Positions 8,749-17,594 of a DNA stretch of 45,257 bases are shown here, in pieces. The position numbers were made by a program, and so were the translations under genes. The first letter of the stretch is position 1; every line of letters starts with the position of its first letter. The notes under the pieces were generated by a model, which was given only the letters and a program-made list of their open reading frames with translations, did no database searches and was not told where the DNA came from. Location of the stretch: assembly GCA_020631555.1 (NCBI GenBank), contig JAHDGY010000015.1:1-45257 (forward strand), read 5' to 3'. This DNA is from Flavobacteriales bacterium. GTDB lineage: Bacteria; Bacteroidota; Bacteroidia; Flavobacteriales_D; Parvicellaceae.

Positions 8749-8781
8749 AAGAGAGCTTCAACGAAACGAAGAAGCTCTCTT
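8749..8781 (-). terminator. Hairpin terminator after tRNA-Cys
   Basis: The arms AAGAGAGCTTC (8749-8759) and GAAGCTCTCTT (8771-8781) form a perfect 11-bp stem with an 11-base loop, directly downstream of the minus-strand tRNA-Cys. The following bases on the minus strand are only moderately T-rich (CGTTTCC). Confidence 0.65.
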
Positions 8782-8785
8782 GTTG

Positions 8786-8856
8786 AGGTCTCGAGCGGAT
8801 TCGAACCGCTGTAGATGGTTTTGCAGACCACTGCCTAGCCACTCGGCCACGAGACC
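8786..8856 (-). tRNA. tRNA-Cys (GCA)
   Basis: On the minus strand 71 bases fold as a cloverleaf. The acceptor stem is GGTCTCG/CGAGACC with discriminator T. The anticodon arm GTGGT-CTGCAAA-ACCAT gives anticodon GCA (Cys), and the T arm is AGCGG-TTCGAAT-CCGCT. CCA is not encoded. Confidence 0.95.
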
Positions 8857-8894
8857 ATTGGTCGCAAAAATACTAATAAGAACGTATTTCGCAA

Positions 8895-9245
8895 CTACTC
8901 TTCGATGGTAATGGAAACATAGCCCACGTTACCATTGATCGGCGGATTTAATTTTTTTATTTCTAGTTGTACCAATTGTACTGACATTAATTCGGTTTTA
9001 CAGCGGTTTACGATTCGTTGGCCAGCGTGTTCAATTAATTTGGAAGGTATTGCCATTTCTTGTTTCACAATGGCATTCACATCAACGTAATCTATCGTTT
9101 TAGTCAAATCGTCATTAGCGCTAGCTTCTTTAAAATCAGTTATTAAGGTGATGTCAATTAAGTAGTTGCTTCCAACTATTGACTCTTCCTTCATGCAACC
9201 GTGATAACTAAAACAGGATATATCTTTAACGGATATTTTGTGCAT
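8895..9245 (-). CDS. folB: Dihydroneopterin aldolase FolB
   Basis: The 116-residue enzyme of folate synthesis converts dihydroneopterin to 6-hydroxymethyl-dihydropterin and glycolaldehyde. Family marks are CFSYHGCMKEE near the start, YLIDITL, TIDYVDVNAIV (active-site region), IEHAGQRIV, and the C-terminal lysine motif EIKKLNPPI. Full length. It lies 12 bases after gltX on the same strand and is probably co-transcribed from the gltX promoter. Confidence 0.93.
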   Translation of the reverse strand: MHKISVKDISCFSYHGCMKEESIVGSNYLIDITLITDFKEASANDDLTKTIDYVDVNAIVKQEMAIPSKLIEHAGQRIVNRCKTELMSVQLVQLEIKKLNPPINGNVGYVSITIEE

Positions 9246-9257
9246 GTAAAATTGATT

Positions 9258-10778
9258 TTATACTTCAGAGACGATTGCAATCCCAGATCTTAATCGGTTC
9301 AGAGTTTCTTGTTTTCCGACTAATTCTGAAATTTCAAACATAGACGGACCCATTGCTTTACCGGTTACTAGCAGTCTGAAAAGCGGCAGAACAGTGCCCA
9401 TTCCCAGTTCCGTTTGTTGCAAAAACTCTTTGAAAGAAGCTTCTATTTTTTCTGCTTCAAAATTTGTTATGGAATCGAAATGAGTGGCCAAATTTTGCAT
9501 TATTTCAGCGGATGAATCTTTCCATTTTTTCCGGATAGTTTTTTCATCAAAGGTCTTTGGAGCGTCAAAGAGATAATCGACCTCTAACAAATCATTGATG
9601 AATGAGGCCCTTTCTTTCATTAAGCTTGCAATTCGGGCTAATTTTTCTTCAGGAATTTCTGTATCCACTAATGGCATAAGGAGTTTAGCAAGTTCTTGAT
9701 CCGATTTACTCCGCAAATACTGCTGATTATACCACTTAGCTTTTTCGGGGTCAAATTTAGCTCCGCTTTTGCTCACGCGGTCAAGGGTAAATGCTTTCAC
9801 TAGCTCTTCCAATGAAAATATTTCTTCAGGTGTTCCAGGGTTCCACCCTAGAAACGCGAGCATATTCACGAATGCCTCAGGAAAGTACCCTTGATCTCTG
9901 TAGCCTGAATAAGTTTCTCCTTCTTGGGTCAACCAATTAAGAGGAAATACAGGAAAGCCAAGTCTATCACCATCCCTCTTACTTAATTTACCGTTGCCAT
10001 CTGGCTTAAGAATTAGTGGAAGATGTGCAAATTGTGGGGTATTCTCGGTCCAGCCCAAATATTTGTACAAAAGCACGTGGAGAGGTGCAGAAGGCAACCA
10101 TTCTTCACCCCTAATGACGTGAGAAATTTTCATAAGATAGTCGTCAACAACATTAGCTAGGTGATAAGTCGGCATGTTGTCGGCTTTCAGAATAACCTTG
10201 TCGTCCATGTTATTGGAATTCACGCTTACCCAGCCGCGAATAATATCCTGAAACCTAATCTCTTCGTTTCTTGGAGTTTTAATTCTTACAGTATATGACT
10301 CCCCAGAATTTATTCGGGTCGCAACTTCATCTTCAGGAAGTGTCAATGAATTCTTCATCGACATCCTGGTGATGTTGTTGTATTGCCAGTTGGCCATTTT
10401 AGCCTTCTTGGCCATAGCCCGCATTTCTTCTAATTCTTCTGATGTGTCGAAGGCATAATATGCGTGACCTGATTCCACAAGCTGTATTGCATAATCCCGA
10501 TACATTGGTTTTCGGTCAGACTGTCGGTATGGTCCGAAGTTGCCTGCTGTGTGCGGCCCTTCATCTGGAGTAATGCCGCACCACGTTAATGAATCAATGA
10601 TATATTGTTCCGCACCTTCAACAAATCGAGTTTGATCCGTGTCTTCTATTCTTAGAATAAAATCGCCAGAATGTTTCTTAGCGAATAAATAATTATACAA
10701 TGCCGTTCTGACACCTCCTAAATGCAATGGCCCTGTCGGACTCGGAGCAAAGCGTACTCTGACCTTATTTTCACTCAT
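9258..10778 (-). CDS. gltX: Glutamyl-tRNA synthetase
   Basis: The 506-residue class I aminoacyl-tRNA synthetase attaches glutamate to tRNA-Glu. The HIGH-type motif is PSPTGPLHLGG (residues 12-22) and the KMSKS-type loop is KLSKRDG (264-270). The Glu-binding block RIEDTDQTRF and the C-terminal helical anticodon-binding region are present. The length is usual for Bacteroidota. It is the first gene of a minus-strand pair with folB. Because a tRNA-Gln gene is present nearby, whether this enzyme also charges tRNA-Gln depends on whether GlnRS or GatCAB exists elsewhere; the window does not say. Confidence 0.97.
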   Translation of the reverse strand: MSENKVRVRFAPSPTGPLHLGGVRTALYNYLFAKKHSGDFILRIEDTDQTRFVEGAEQYIIDSLTWCGITPDEGPHTAGNFGPYRQSDRKPMYRDYAIQLVESGHAYYAFDTSEELEEMRAMAKKAKMANWQYNNITRMSMKNSLTLPEDEVATRINSGESYTVRIKTPRNEEIRFQDIIRGWVSVNSNNMDDKVILKADNMPTYHLANVVDDYLMKISHVIRGEEWLPSAPLHVLLYKYLGWTENTPQFAHLPLILKPDGNGKLSKRDGDRLGFPVFPLNWLTQEGETYSGYRDQGYFPEAFVNMLAFLGWNPGTPEEIFSLEELVKAFTLDRVSKSGAKFDPEKAKWYNQQYLRSKSDQELAKLLMPLVDTEIPEEKLARIASLMKERASFINDLLEVDYLFDAPKTFDEKTIRKKWKDSSAEIMQNLATHFDSITNFEAEKIEASFKEFLQQTELGMGTVLPLFRLLVTGKAMGPSMFEISELVGKQETLNRLRSGIAIVSEV

Positions 10779-10795
10779 GCCTTGATTATTTCGTG

Positions 10796-10803
10796 CAAAG
10801 ATA
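10796..10803 (-). promoter_or_regulatory. -7 element of the gltX-folB promoter
   Basis: TATCTTTG on the minus strand matches TAnnTTTG and ends 17 bases before the gltX ATG. A TTG at the expected -33 distance is not obvious. Confidence 0.45.
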
Positions 10804-10899
10804 GTCTTTCTTTGCGGTTGTAATAAGAGAGTTCAAAAGAGTAAATGGCCTTTTTGAGCAGTTAATATGTTCGCAGGAAAGTGTTTAAATATATGCGCG

Positions 10900-10931
10900 T
10901 TGACTTTTAGGTAAGTTGTTGGGTACGTTTG
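10900..10931 (+). promoter_or_regulatory. Promoter upstream of the DUF4175 gene
   Basis: TTG at 10900-10902 and TACGTTTG at 10924-10931 are separated by 21 bases, within the Bacteroidota range. The start site near 10937 would leave a leader of about 94 bases before the GTG at 11031. Confidence 0.5.
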
Positions 10932-11030
10932 TTGTTGTGGTCATTCAGATGTGCTAATTGCCAAAAGGATTAGTAACTTGTGAGTGATTAGTGATAGGTT
11001 AGTGAATTATAACAAATACGAATATTCAAA

Positions 11031-14000
11031 GTGGGAGACAGTTTTTCAGGTTTAAGAAAAAAGCTTGACGAATTTATTCGCAGGTACTATGCAAATCAAA
11101 TTGTTAGAGGCTTACTTATTACGGGTACTGTCGCGATTGTTTTGTTTGTCATAGCCGTTTTGGTTGAATATTATGGAAAGTTTAACGTAACCGGCAGGGC
11201 AATTTTGGTGTTTGGTCTTCTATCGGTAATTGTTTTGGTGGGGGTTCCATATGTTCTGATACCGTTGTTACGATTAAACAGGCTGGGCGGTGCAATTAGC
11301 TACGAACAGGCGGCTGTTATAATAGGTAGGCATTTTAAAGATGTCGATGATAAGTTATTGAACGTGATTCAGTTGGGGGAGGCTAGTGTTATTGATAATG
11401 CACCAGGTTCTGACTTGCTCTTGGCTAGTATTGGTAAGCGAATCGATGAATTAAGACCGGTCAAGTTTGGTGCCGCTGTAGATTTTAAGTCCAATTTCCG
11501 ATTTATAAAATATGGGTTAGCGGCTATTCTTTTGGTGGTATCCATGTATGCGGTGAATAGGGAAATTATTGTTGGTGGTACTAACAGGTTGGTCAATTAT
11601 GACGTGGAGTTTTTGCCAAAAGCCCCTTTTGAATTTGTTGTATTGAATGATGTCCTACAGGTGCTGGAGAATAAGGATTTTGAACTGCAGTTGAAGCTAA
11701 CGGGAGAGCAATTGCCAGAAGATGTTTATGTAGAGTTTGGAAGTAATGTCCATCGGATGGTTAAACAGTCTGAAGGTAGCTATACGCATAGTTTCAAGAA
11801 TGTTCAGTCTAATGTTGAATTCAGGTTCGAGGCGGCGGGGTTTAACTCTAAGGCGTATACTTTATTTTCAATGCCTGCTCCCGTTGTTCTTGGTTTTGAT
11901 ATACAGCTTATGTACCCCGAATATACGCGGAAGAGTAATGAAACTATAACCAATCGAGGAGATTTGATCGTGCCAGAGGGAACGATTGGAGAATGGTTGG
12001 TGAATACTAAAAATACGAAAGGAATGAATGTGGTTTTTGTGGACACTATTTTTTCTGGAAGTTTTGTTGAAGAAAACAAGTTTGCTGTAGAGCGTATTTT
12101 ATTGAAGGATGAGAAATATGGGATAGTGGTGAAGGACAAGAATATGAAGGATGGAGATTCCTTGTTTTTTAAGGTTAAAGTTGTTAAAGATGAGTATCCA
12201 ACAATTCAATTGTCAAACGAACGAGATTCAGTAGTGGATGGGCGACGTTATTTTGATGGTATCATAAAGGATGACTACGGGTTTACAAAGCTAGTAATGG
12301 TTTGGAAGAAGTTAGATGGTAATGGGAAGATTCAAAATCAGGGTGTAATAGATATTGCGTTGCAAGATGAGTTTAAAGAACAACGCTTCTTTCACCTGTT
12401 TGATCCTGCTGCTTTCGGTTTGGTCTCAGGGGATAAGGTTGATTATTACTTTCAATTGTGGGATAATGATGGTGTTAATGGGGCGAAATTTATCAAATCG
12501 AGCCGGTATACCTACGATGTAGAGACTGAAAAGGAGCTTTCTCTGGAACAAGAAGAACTTGGCAAGGAAACTAAGGAACAATTGCAGAAAGGGTTAAAGG
12601 AAGTTGAACAAATTCGCAGTGAGATCAACGAACTGAGGGAGAATTTGTTAAATAAGAAGGATTTAGATTGGCAAAGTCAGAGCAGGGTGGAAGATTTGTT
12701 GGATCGTCAAAAGCGTCTTGAGGATATGCTAAGGAAGCTAGCTGAAGATAACAAGAAGCAGAATGATAAGACGCAAAGGCTGACAGAGTTGGAAAAAAAG
12801 GAACTAGAAAAGAGAGAAGCTATTGAAATGTTGTTAGAGGATTTGTTGGATGAGGAGTTGAAAGAGCTGTTCAAGGAATTGGAGGAGTTGCTTGAAGAGA
12901 AAAATAAATCGCAAGTTGAACAGAAGCTTGAGGAAATTCAAAAGCATGAGGAAAATTTGGAGAATGAATTAGATAGGTCGTTAGAATTAATGAAAGAATG
13001 GAAGGTTGAGTTGAAGATGGAGGCCATTGCAAGTGAATTATTGGAGCTAGCTGCTAGGCAGGATAGTTTGGCAGGAATGGAGAATAGTGATGAACTCTTA
13101 GATAAACAGAATGATCTAAATGAACAGTTTGATAGCCTTGCTAGAGAGTTGAAACGAGTTGAAGAGGAGAACAATAATCTTGAAAATCCTAAAAATATGG
13201 ATGGATTGGGTGAAGATGCTGAAGAAGTTGAGAAGGATCTAGAGAATAGTAGCAATAAATTGCAAGATGGCAAGGATAATAAAGCGAAACAAAGCCAGAA
13301 GGATGCTAGCAAAGGTATGAAAGATATGGCTCAGCAGATTGAAAGCAGTTTGGAGGAATCCGAAGTTGATAAAGCTTCGGAAAGTATGGATATGATTAGG
13401 AGGTTATTGGAGAACCTTGTCGATTTGTCTTTCGGTCAAGAGAATATTATGGAGGGGCTAAATGGTGTGCGACATGATGATCCTAAATTTGTTGATTTTG
13501 GAAGGAGGCAAAGGAAGCTTATTGATGATTCTAAGGTTGTAGAGGATTCGCTGATTGCTCTAGCCAAACGGAATGAACAGGTTAGCAATTCGGTTCTAAA
13601 GGAACTTGGGGAGGTAAAGGACAATACGGCTAAGGCTTTGGATTTAATCGAGAATAGAAGAACGAGTCAGGCCAGGGTTAAACAGCAGTATGCCATTACC
13701 TCTATGAATAATTTAGCGTTAATGTTGGATGAGTCTATGCAGGAGATGCAAAGTAGTTCTTCTAGTAGTTCTGGTAGTGGTAGTTGTTCAAAACCTGGAT
13801 CTGGTGGGAAGGGAAACGGAAAACCTAAACCTGGTGGAATGGAATCTCTTAAAAAGATGCAGGAACAGTTAAAGAAGCAACTTGAAGGAATGAAGAAGCA
13901 ACTTGATGGGGCTGGTATGGACGGTAAGGATAAAGGTGGAAAGGGTAAGGGGGGAGAATGGGCTAAGGGAAATCCTGGCGAAGGTAATCAAGGCAAAGGA

Positions 14001-14444
14001 GAAAAGAATGGTCAAAATGGTAATAGCCAGGAGTTGGTTAAGCTTGCTGCACAACAAGCGGCAATTAGGAAGAGGCTTCAGGATTTAGCAAAGAAGCTGA
14101 ACGAAGATGGAACGGGAAGGGGGAATGCTTTAAAGGAAATTGCGAAGCAAATGGATGAAGTGGAAAAGGATATTGTTAATAAGCGTATTGATAGACAAAC
14201 GATAAAACGCCAGGAGAATATTCTGGTTAGGATGTTAGAACATGAGAAGGCCCAGAAGGAGCAAGAAATGGATAAAAATAGGAAGTCTTCAGAGGGTATT
14301 GATGGAGAGAAAAAGGAGCCCAGCGGGTACAGGGAGTACAAGCTAAAAAAGAATAAAGAGGCGGAAATGTTGAAAACTTTGCCGCCTAGTTTGAAACCTT
14401 ATTACAAAAATAAGGTTAACACGTATTTTAATAAGGTTAGGTAG
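11031..14444 (+). CDS. Large DUF4175-family membrane coiled-coil protein
   Basis: The product has 1137 residues. Two hydrophobic helices lie near residues 25-48 and 58-82, and a third near 160-180. A beta-rich region follows to about 500, then a very long coiled coil (about 505-800) rich in Glu, Lys and Leu. The C-terminal part has a Ser run, a Gly/Lys-rich low-complexity stretch (about 910-1000) and a basic helical end. This is the layout of Bacteroidota DUF4175 proteins, whose function is unknown to me. GTG is taken as the start because an in-frame TAA lies 18 bases upstream and no early ATG exists. It leads a plus-strand run with an RsbW-like ATPase, ybeY and mnmG. A structural role at the inner membrane is inference. 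Confidence 0.85.
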   Translation: MGDSFSGLRKKLDEFIRRYYANQIVRGLLITGTVAIVLFVIAVLVEYYGKFNVTGRAILVFGLLSVIVLVGVPYVLIPLLRLNRLGGAISYEQAAVIIGRHFKDVDDKLLNVIQLGEASVIDNAPGSDLLLASIGKRIDELRPVKFGAAVDFKSNFRFIKYGLAAILLVVSMYAVNREIIVGGTNRLVNYDVEFLPKAPFEFVVLNDVLQVLENKDFELQLKLTGEQLPEDVYVEFGSNVHRMVKQSEGSYTHSFKNVQSNVEFRFEAAGFNSKAYTLFSMPAPVVLGFDIQLMYPEYTRKSNETITNRGDLIVPEGTIGEWLVNTKNTKGMNVVFVDTIFSGSFVEENKFAVERILLKDEKYGIVVKDKNMKDGDSLFFKVKVVKDEYPTIQLSNERDSVVDGRRYFDGIIKDDYGFTKLVMVWKKLDGNGKIQNQGVIDIALQDEFKEQRFFHLFDPAAFGLVSGDKVDYYFQLWDNDGVNGAKFIKSSRYTYDVETEKELSLEQEELGKETKEQLQKGLKEVEQIRSEINELRENLLNKKDLDWQSQSRVEDLLDRQKRLEDMLRKLAEDNKKQNDKTQRLTELEKKELEKREAIEMLLEDLLDEELKELFKELEELLEEKNKSQVEQKLEEIQKHEENLENELDRSLELMKEWKVELKMEAIASELLELAARQDSLAGMENSDELLDKQNDLNEQFDSLARELKRVEEENNNLENPKNMDGLGEDAEEVEKDLENSSNKLQDGKDNKAKQSQKDASKGMKDMAQQIESSLEESEVDKASESMDMIRRLLENLVDLSFGQENIMEGLNGVRHDDPKFVDFGRRQRKLIDDSKVVEDSLIALAKRNEQVSNSVLKELGEVKDNTAKALDLIENRRTSQARVKQQYAITSMNNLALMLDESMQEMQSSSSSSSGSGSCSKPGSGGKGNGKPKPGGMESLKKMQEQLKKQLEGMKKQLDGAGMDGKDKGGKGKGGEWAKGNPGEGNQGKGEKNGQNGNSQELVKLAAQQAAIRKRLQDLAKKLNEDGTGRGNALKEIAKQMDEVEKDIVNKRIDRQTIKRQENILVRMLEHEKAQKEQEMDKNRKSSEGIDGEKKEPSGYREYKLKKNKEAEMLKTLPPSLKPYYKNKVNTYFNKVR

Positions 14445-14450
14445 AACTTA

Positions 14451-14873
14451 ATGCACGTTATGGAAATATTGTCCGGAACTCAATCCATAGATTTCGAATC
14501 TAGGGCCGAAAATATAGTTTTGGTTGAGCGGTTTGTAGATAAAATTTGTGAAGGAAACTCGGTTAGCGAAGACTACTATGGTAATATATTGATTGCACTC
14601 ACGGAGGCTGTGAATAACGCGATTCATCATGGGAATAAGCAGGACCCATCGAAAACAGTAATTGTTAAGGTAGAAAGCCATGATTCAGGGTTAAAGTTTA
14701 CTGTGGTTGATCAAGGGTTGGGGTTTGATTATGATAATCTTCCCGATCCTACTGATCCTGTTAACATTGAGAAACCTAGTGGAAGAGGGGTTTTTTTAAT
14801 GCAAAATCTTGCGGATAGGATATCTTTTGAGGATGAAGGACGTATGGTTGAGTTACACTTCGATATTGCTTGA
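14451..14873 (+). CDS. RsbW/SpoIIAB-like ATP-binding regulatory protein
   Basis: A 140-residue GHKL-fold ATPase domain standing alone. The N-box is ALTEAVNNAIHHGN (residues about 49-62), the G1 box is VVDQGLGFD and the G2 box is PSGRGVFLMQNLAD. Such proteins are anti-sigma serine kinases or similar partner-switching regulators in Firmicutes; the Bacteroidota versions are mostly uncharacterised. No sigma factor or anti-anti-sigma partner is adjacent, though the small STAS-like protein at 7192 is 7 kb away. It starts six bases after the DUF4175 stop (a second in-frame ATG lies three codons in), so the two are probably co-translated. Confidence 0.85.
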   Translation: MHVMEILSGTQSIDFESRAENIVLVERFVDKICEGNSVSEDYYGNILIALTEAVNNAIHHGNKQDPSKTVIVKVESHDSGLKFTVVDQGLGFDYDNLPDPTDPVNIEKPSGRGVFLMQNLADRISFEDEGRMVELHFDIA

Positions 14874-14898
14874 TTTTATTTAATTTCGGCCTTTTATT

Positions 14899-15345
14899 GT
14901 GGGTCGAAAAGTGTTTTTTGGTTTATGCGATAGTTCTTATCGCATAAGAAATAAGAAAGTTATTATTAACTGGCTTCATTCCGTAGCTGCGCGTGAAGGG
15001 CGGGTTATAGATGAGCTTTGTGTGGTGGTGTGTTCGGATAAGTTTATCTTAGGGAATAATCGAAAGTTTCTGAATCACGATTACGAGACTGATGTTATAA
15101 CTTTTGATTATTGTGAAGGGAATAGAATCAATGGAGAGGTATTGATCTCAATTGATACTGTCAGATATAATGCTAAAAAGTTCTCGAACAGTGTTAGGAC
15201 GGAACTTAATCGAACAATTGTACACGGTGTGTTGCATCTGTGCGGCTATTCAGATTCTACGGTGACAGAGCGGCAAGTAATGAGGGAAAAGGAGGATTTT
15301 TATCTGGAAATGCTTAAACGGTTAGTTGTTCCACGTGAAACATAA
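14899..15345 (+). CDS. ybeY: Endoribonuclease YbeY (16S rRNA maturation)
   Basis: The 148-residue YbeY acts in 16S rRNA 3'-end maturation and ribosome quality control. The core motif is HGVLHLCGYSD: His109 and His113 are kept, but the third zinc ligand, normally His, is Asp119, as I recall for Bacteroidota YbeY. NHDYETDVITFDY is also characteristic. The GTG start aligns with the family N-terminus. A perfect 10-bp inverted repeat sits 24 bases inside the gene (14923-14947). The last codons contain a 16-base parS-like site (15327-15342). mnmG begins three bases after the stop. Confidence 0.92.
   Translation: MGRKVFFGLCDSSYRIRNKKVIINWLHSVAAREGRVIDELCVVVCSDKFILGNNRKFLNHDYETDVITFDYCEGNRINGEVLISIDTVRYNAKKFSNSVRTELNRTIVHGVLHLCGYSDSTVTERQVMREKEDFYLEMLKRLVVPRET
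14923..14947 (+). repeat. Perfect 10-bp inverted repeat at the 5' end of ybeY
   Basis: TTATGCGATA, loop GTTCT and TATCGCATAA form a 25-base hairpin beginning 24 bases after the GTG start codon. It is a strong structure in the early coding region and could slow or regulate translation initiation. No T-run follows, so it is not a terminator. Confidence 0.5.
15327..15342 (+). promoter_or_regulatory. parS-like site (ParB binding) at the ybeY/mnmG junction
   Basis: TGTTCCACGTGAAACA matches the 16-base bacterial parS consensus TGTTNCACGTGAAACA at every position. It overlaps the final codons of ybeY. parS sites nucleate ParB spreading for chromosome segregation and cluster near the replication origin. 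A second, nearly matching site lies after mnmG at 17225-17240. Confidence 0.75.
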
Positions 15346-15348
15346 GGT

Positions 15349-17220
15349 ATGCTTAGGGAGTATGATGTGATAGTTGTTGGCGCAGGTCATTCTGGTAATG
15401 AGGCTGCGGCTGCTGCAGCAAAAATGGGCAGCTCTGTTTTGTTGATTACAATGAATATGAATACTATTGGTCATATGAGCTGTAATCCGGCGATCGGAGG
15501 AATTGGCAAGGGGCAAATTGTCCGGGAAATCGATGCTTTGGGTGGAGGAACGGGCTTAGTAACGGATCGTAGTAGCATTCAATTCAAGATGTTGAACAGA
15601 AGTAAGGGGCCTGCTATGTGGAGTCCTAGATCCCAATGTGATCGATGGTTGTTTGCAAATAATTGGAGAAGCTATCTTGAATCATTGCCTAATCTAGATT
15701 TTTGGCAAGACATGGTTGTGGGTCTGGTTGTTGAAAGTGGAGTTGTAAAAGGTGTCAGGACTAGGATAGGTGTGGTGATTTACGGGAAAACGGTAGTGGT
15801 CAATAGTGGTACGTTTTTGAATGGAACGGTACATCTTGGCACCCAACGACATGGTGGCGGCAGGGCTGGGGAAGGTGCTGCGGTTGGAATTACTGAGGAC
15901 TTGGAGTCGTTAGGTTTTGAATCTGGGCGGATGAAGACCGGAACCCCGCCAAGGGTTGATGGTAGAACTTTGGACTATTCATTGATGCAAGAGCAGGCTG
16001 GGGATGAAGAAGGCGGCAAGTTTTCTTTCACAACCGATCGTGATGCTTCGCTTAAGCAACTAAGTTGTTACATCACTTACACTAATCCTGAAGTTCACGA
16101 TATTTTAAGAGGTAGTTTTGATCGTTCGCCGTTATATGATGGTAGTATTACAGGGTCTGGGCCTCGCTACTGCCCGTCAATTGAGGATAAAATTACTCGT
16201 TTTGCTTCTCGTGATAGACATCAAATATTTGCGGAACCTGAAGGTTTGAACACGCATGAGGTTTACGTAAATGGTTTCAGTACTAGCTTGCCTATGGAGG
16301 CACAGTTAATGGCTCTTAGACAGATTAAAGGTTTTGAGCGGGCTAAAATGTTTCGACCCGGATATGCGATAGAATATGATTTTTTTCCGCCTACACAGCT
16401 TAAATTGACGCTAGAAGCTAAGAGAATAAGCGGGTTGTTCTTGGCTGGACAGATTAATGGAACTACCGGATATGAAGAAGCAGCGGCGCAAGGGTTAATG
16501 GCTGGTATAAATGCTAGTCTGAAGGTGCAGGAGATGGATGCATTAATTTTGGGTCGAGATCAGGCGTATATAGGTGTTATGATTGATGATTTGGTTACTA
16601 GAGGAACTGATGAGCCTTATCGTATGTTTACCTCCCGGGCGGAGTATCGCATTACATTAAGACAGGACAATGCAGATATTAGGTTGACCGAACTTGGGGC
16701 TAGAATCGGCCTGGTTGATCATAATAGGTTGGCTTCCTTTGAGGATAAAATTCGTAAGGTTAATGATTTAAGAGGCGTTCTGGCAAAGCTGTCTATGGTT
16801 CCGGATAAAATAAATCCTGTGTTAGAACGTGTTGGTAGTAATCTGATTAATCAAAAACAGAAAGCTGACAAGTTAATTTTAAGACCTAATGTTGGTATTG
16901 CGGAACTAATAAAAGGTAGTTCTGAGTTAGAGGATTGTGTGATCGGTAATGGCTATGATTGGTCCGTTTTAGAACAAGTGGAAATATTGTTGAAGTACGC
17001 TGGGTATATTGTACGTGAAAGGGAGGTTGCTGATAAGGTTAAGAGGCTTGATGCGGTGCCGATACCAAGCGATATTGATTATTCAAGACTTGGGTCTTTA
17101 TCTACTGAGTCACGGGAGCGTTTAGGAAGGGGGATGCCAGCAACTATAGGACAGGCTTCGCGTATTGCGGGGATTAAGCCTTCAGATGTTGCTTCTTTGC
17201 TTGTTTATCTGGGTAGATAG
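15349..17220 (+). CDS. mnmG: tRNA uridine-5-carboxymethylaminomethyl synthesis enzyme MnmG (GidA)
   Basis: The 623-residue FAD enzyme works with MnmE to make the cmnm5/nm5 modification of wobble U34 in a set of tRNAs. The N-terminal dinucleotide motif is [12 protein letters not shown] (GxGxxG, residues 11-16). Further signatures are [17 protein letters not shown], the [11 protein letters not shown] block, [17 protein letters not shown] and the C-terminal helical LSTESRERL. Full length. It is the last gene of the plus-strand run from 11031 and is flanked by two parS-like palindromes, in keeping with the frequent location of gidA near the origin. Confidence 0.97.
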   Translation: MLREYDVIVVGAGHSGNEAAAAAAKMGSSVLLITMNMNTIGHMSCNPAIGGIGKGQIVREIDALGGGTGLVTDRSSIQFKMLNRSKGPAMWSPRSQCDRWLFANNWRSYLESLPNLDFWQDMVVGLVVESGVVKGVRTRIGVVIYGKTVVVNSGTFLNGTVHLGTQRHGGGRAGEGAAVGITEDLESLGFESGRMKTGTPPRVDGRTLDYSLMQEQAGDEEGGKFSFTTDRDASLKQLSCYITYTNPEVHDILRGSFDRSPLYDGSITGSGPRYCPSIEDKITRFASRDRHQIFAEPEGLNTHEVYVNGFSTSLPMEAQLMALRQIKGFERAKMFRPGYAIEYDFFPPTQLKLTLEAKRISGLFLAGQINGTTGYEEAAAQGLMAGINASLKVQEMDALILGRDQAYIGVMIDDLVTRGTDEPYRMFTSRAEYRITLRQDNADIRLTELGARIGLVDHNRLASFEDKIRKVNDLRGVLAKLSMVPDKINPVLERVGSNLINQKQKADKLILRPNVGIAELIKGSSELEDCVIGNGYDWSVLEQVEILLKYAGYIVREREVADKVKRLDAVPIPSDIDYSRLGSLSTESRERLGRGMPATIGQASRIAGIKPSDVASLLVYLGR

Positions 17221-17224
17221 CTTC

Positions 17225-17240
17225 CGTTCCACGTGGAACA
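17225..17240 (+). promoter_or_regulatory. Second parS-like palindrome after mnmG
   Basis: CGTTCCACGTGGAACA contains a perfect 14-bp palindrome (17226-17239) and differs at one position from TGTTCCACGTGGAACA, a common form of parS. It starts four bases after the mnmG stop. No T-run follows, so it is unlikely to be a terminator. Confidence 0.65.
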
Positions 17241-17557
17241 TGTTCTGTTTCAAATTTAAGTTAATTGATCAATCTTGACCTAGTTCGTAGTTTAATTTGC
17301 ATTGTACTTTCTTTAGTCTGGCTTTACAATGCATCAAATTGGCATTGTTTACTTGTGGATTGAGTAGATTGAAATGTGTAGGACGTCCTGAAGATAGGTG
17401 TAGAGATATTGGCTATGTGGGTAAATAAAGATAGTAAGCTGTTTCTGTCTTTACATGCTTGTAAAGCGTATACTTATTGTTTGCATTTTGGCTTCGTAGT
17501 AGAGCCGTTAATTGAGTAACAAAATACTGTTAGCTGATCCTGGTATTTTTAAAGTTT

Positions 17558-17584
17558 GAGCGGGCAATGTACTATTGCCCGCTC
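17558..17584 (-). terminator. Hairpin after menB
   Basis: GAGCGGGCAAT (17558-17568) and ATTGCCCGCTC (17574-17584) form a perfect 11-bp GC-rich stem with a five-base loop, just downstream of the menB stop on the minus strand. The T-run after it is weak (AAACTTT), but the position and stem fit a terminator of the menaquinone operon. Confidence 0.65.
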
Positions 17585-17594
17585 AGCAAATCAT

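Larger units (their letters stand above)
17221..17594. other. Convergent intergenic region between mnmG and menB
   Basis: 374 bases with no credible gene. It holds the second parS-like palindrome at its left end and the menB hairpin terminator at its right end. Between them is AT-rich DNA with a few short inverted repeats (GCATTGTA/TACAATGC around 17298-17332; CTTTACA/TGTAAAG around 17450-17467). Two weak DnaA-box-like words occur, TTGTGGATT and TGTGGGTAA, too few to call an origin. Confidence 0.6.

Noticed and set aside
17221-17594. Possible replication origin next to mnmG
   Set aside because: parS-like DNA and two weak DnaA-box-like words are present, but the flanking genes are convergent, only poor DnaA boxes are seen, and there is no AT-rich 13-mer array. 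An origin may be near but is not supported here.
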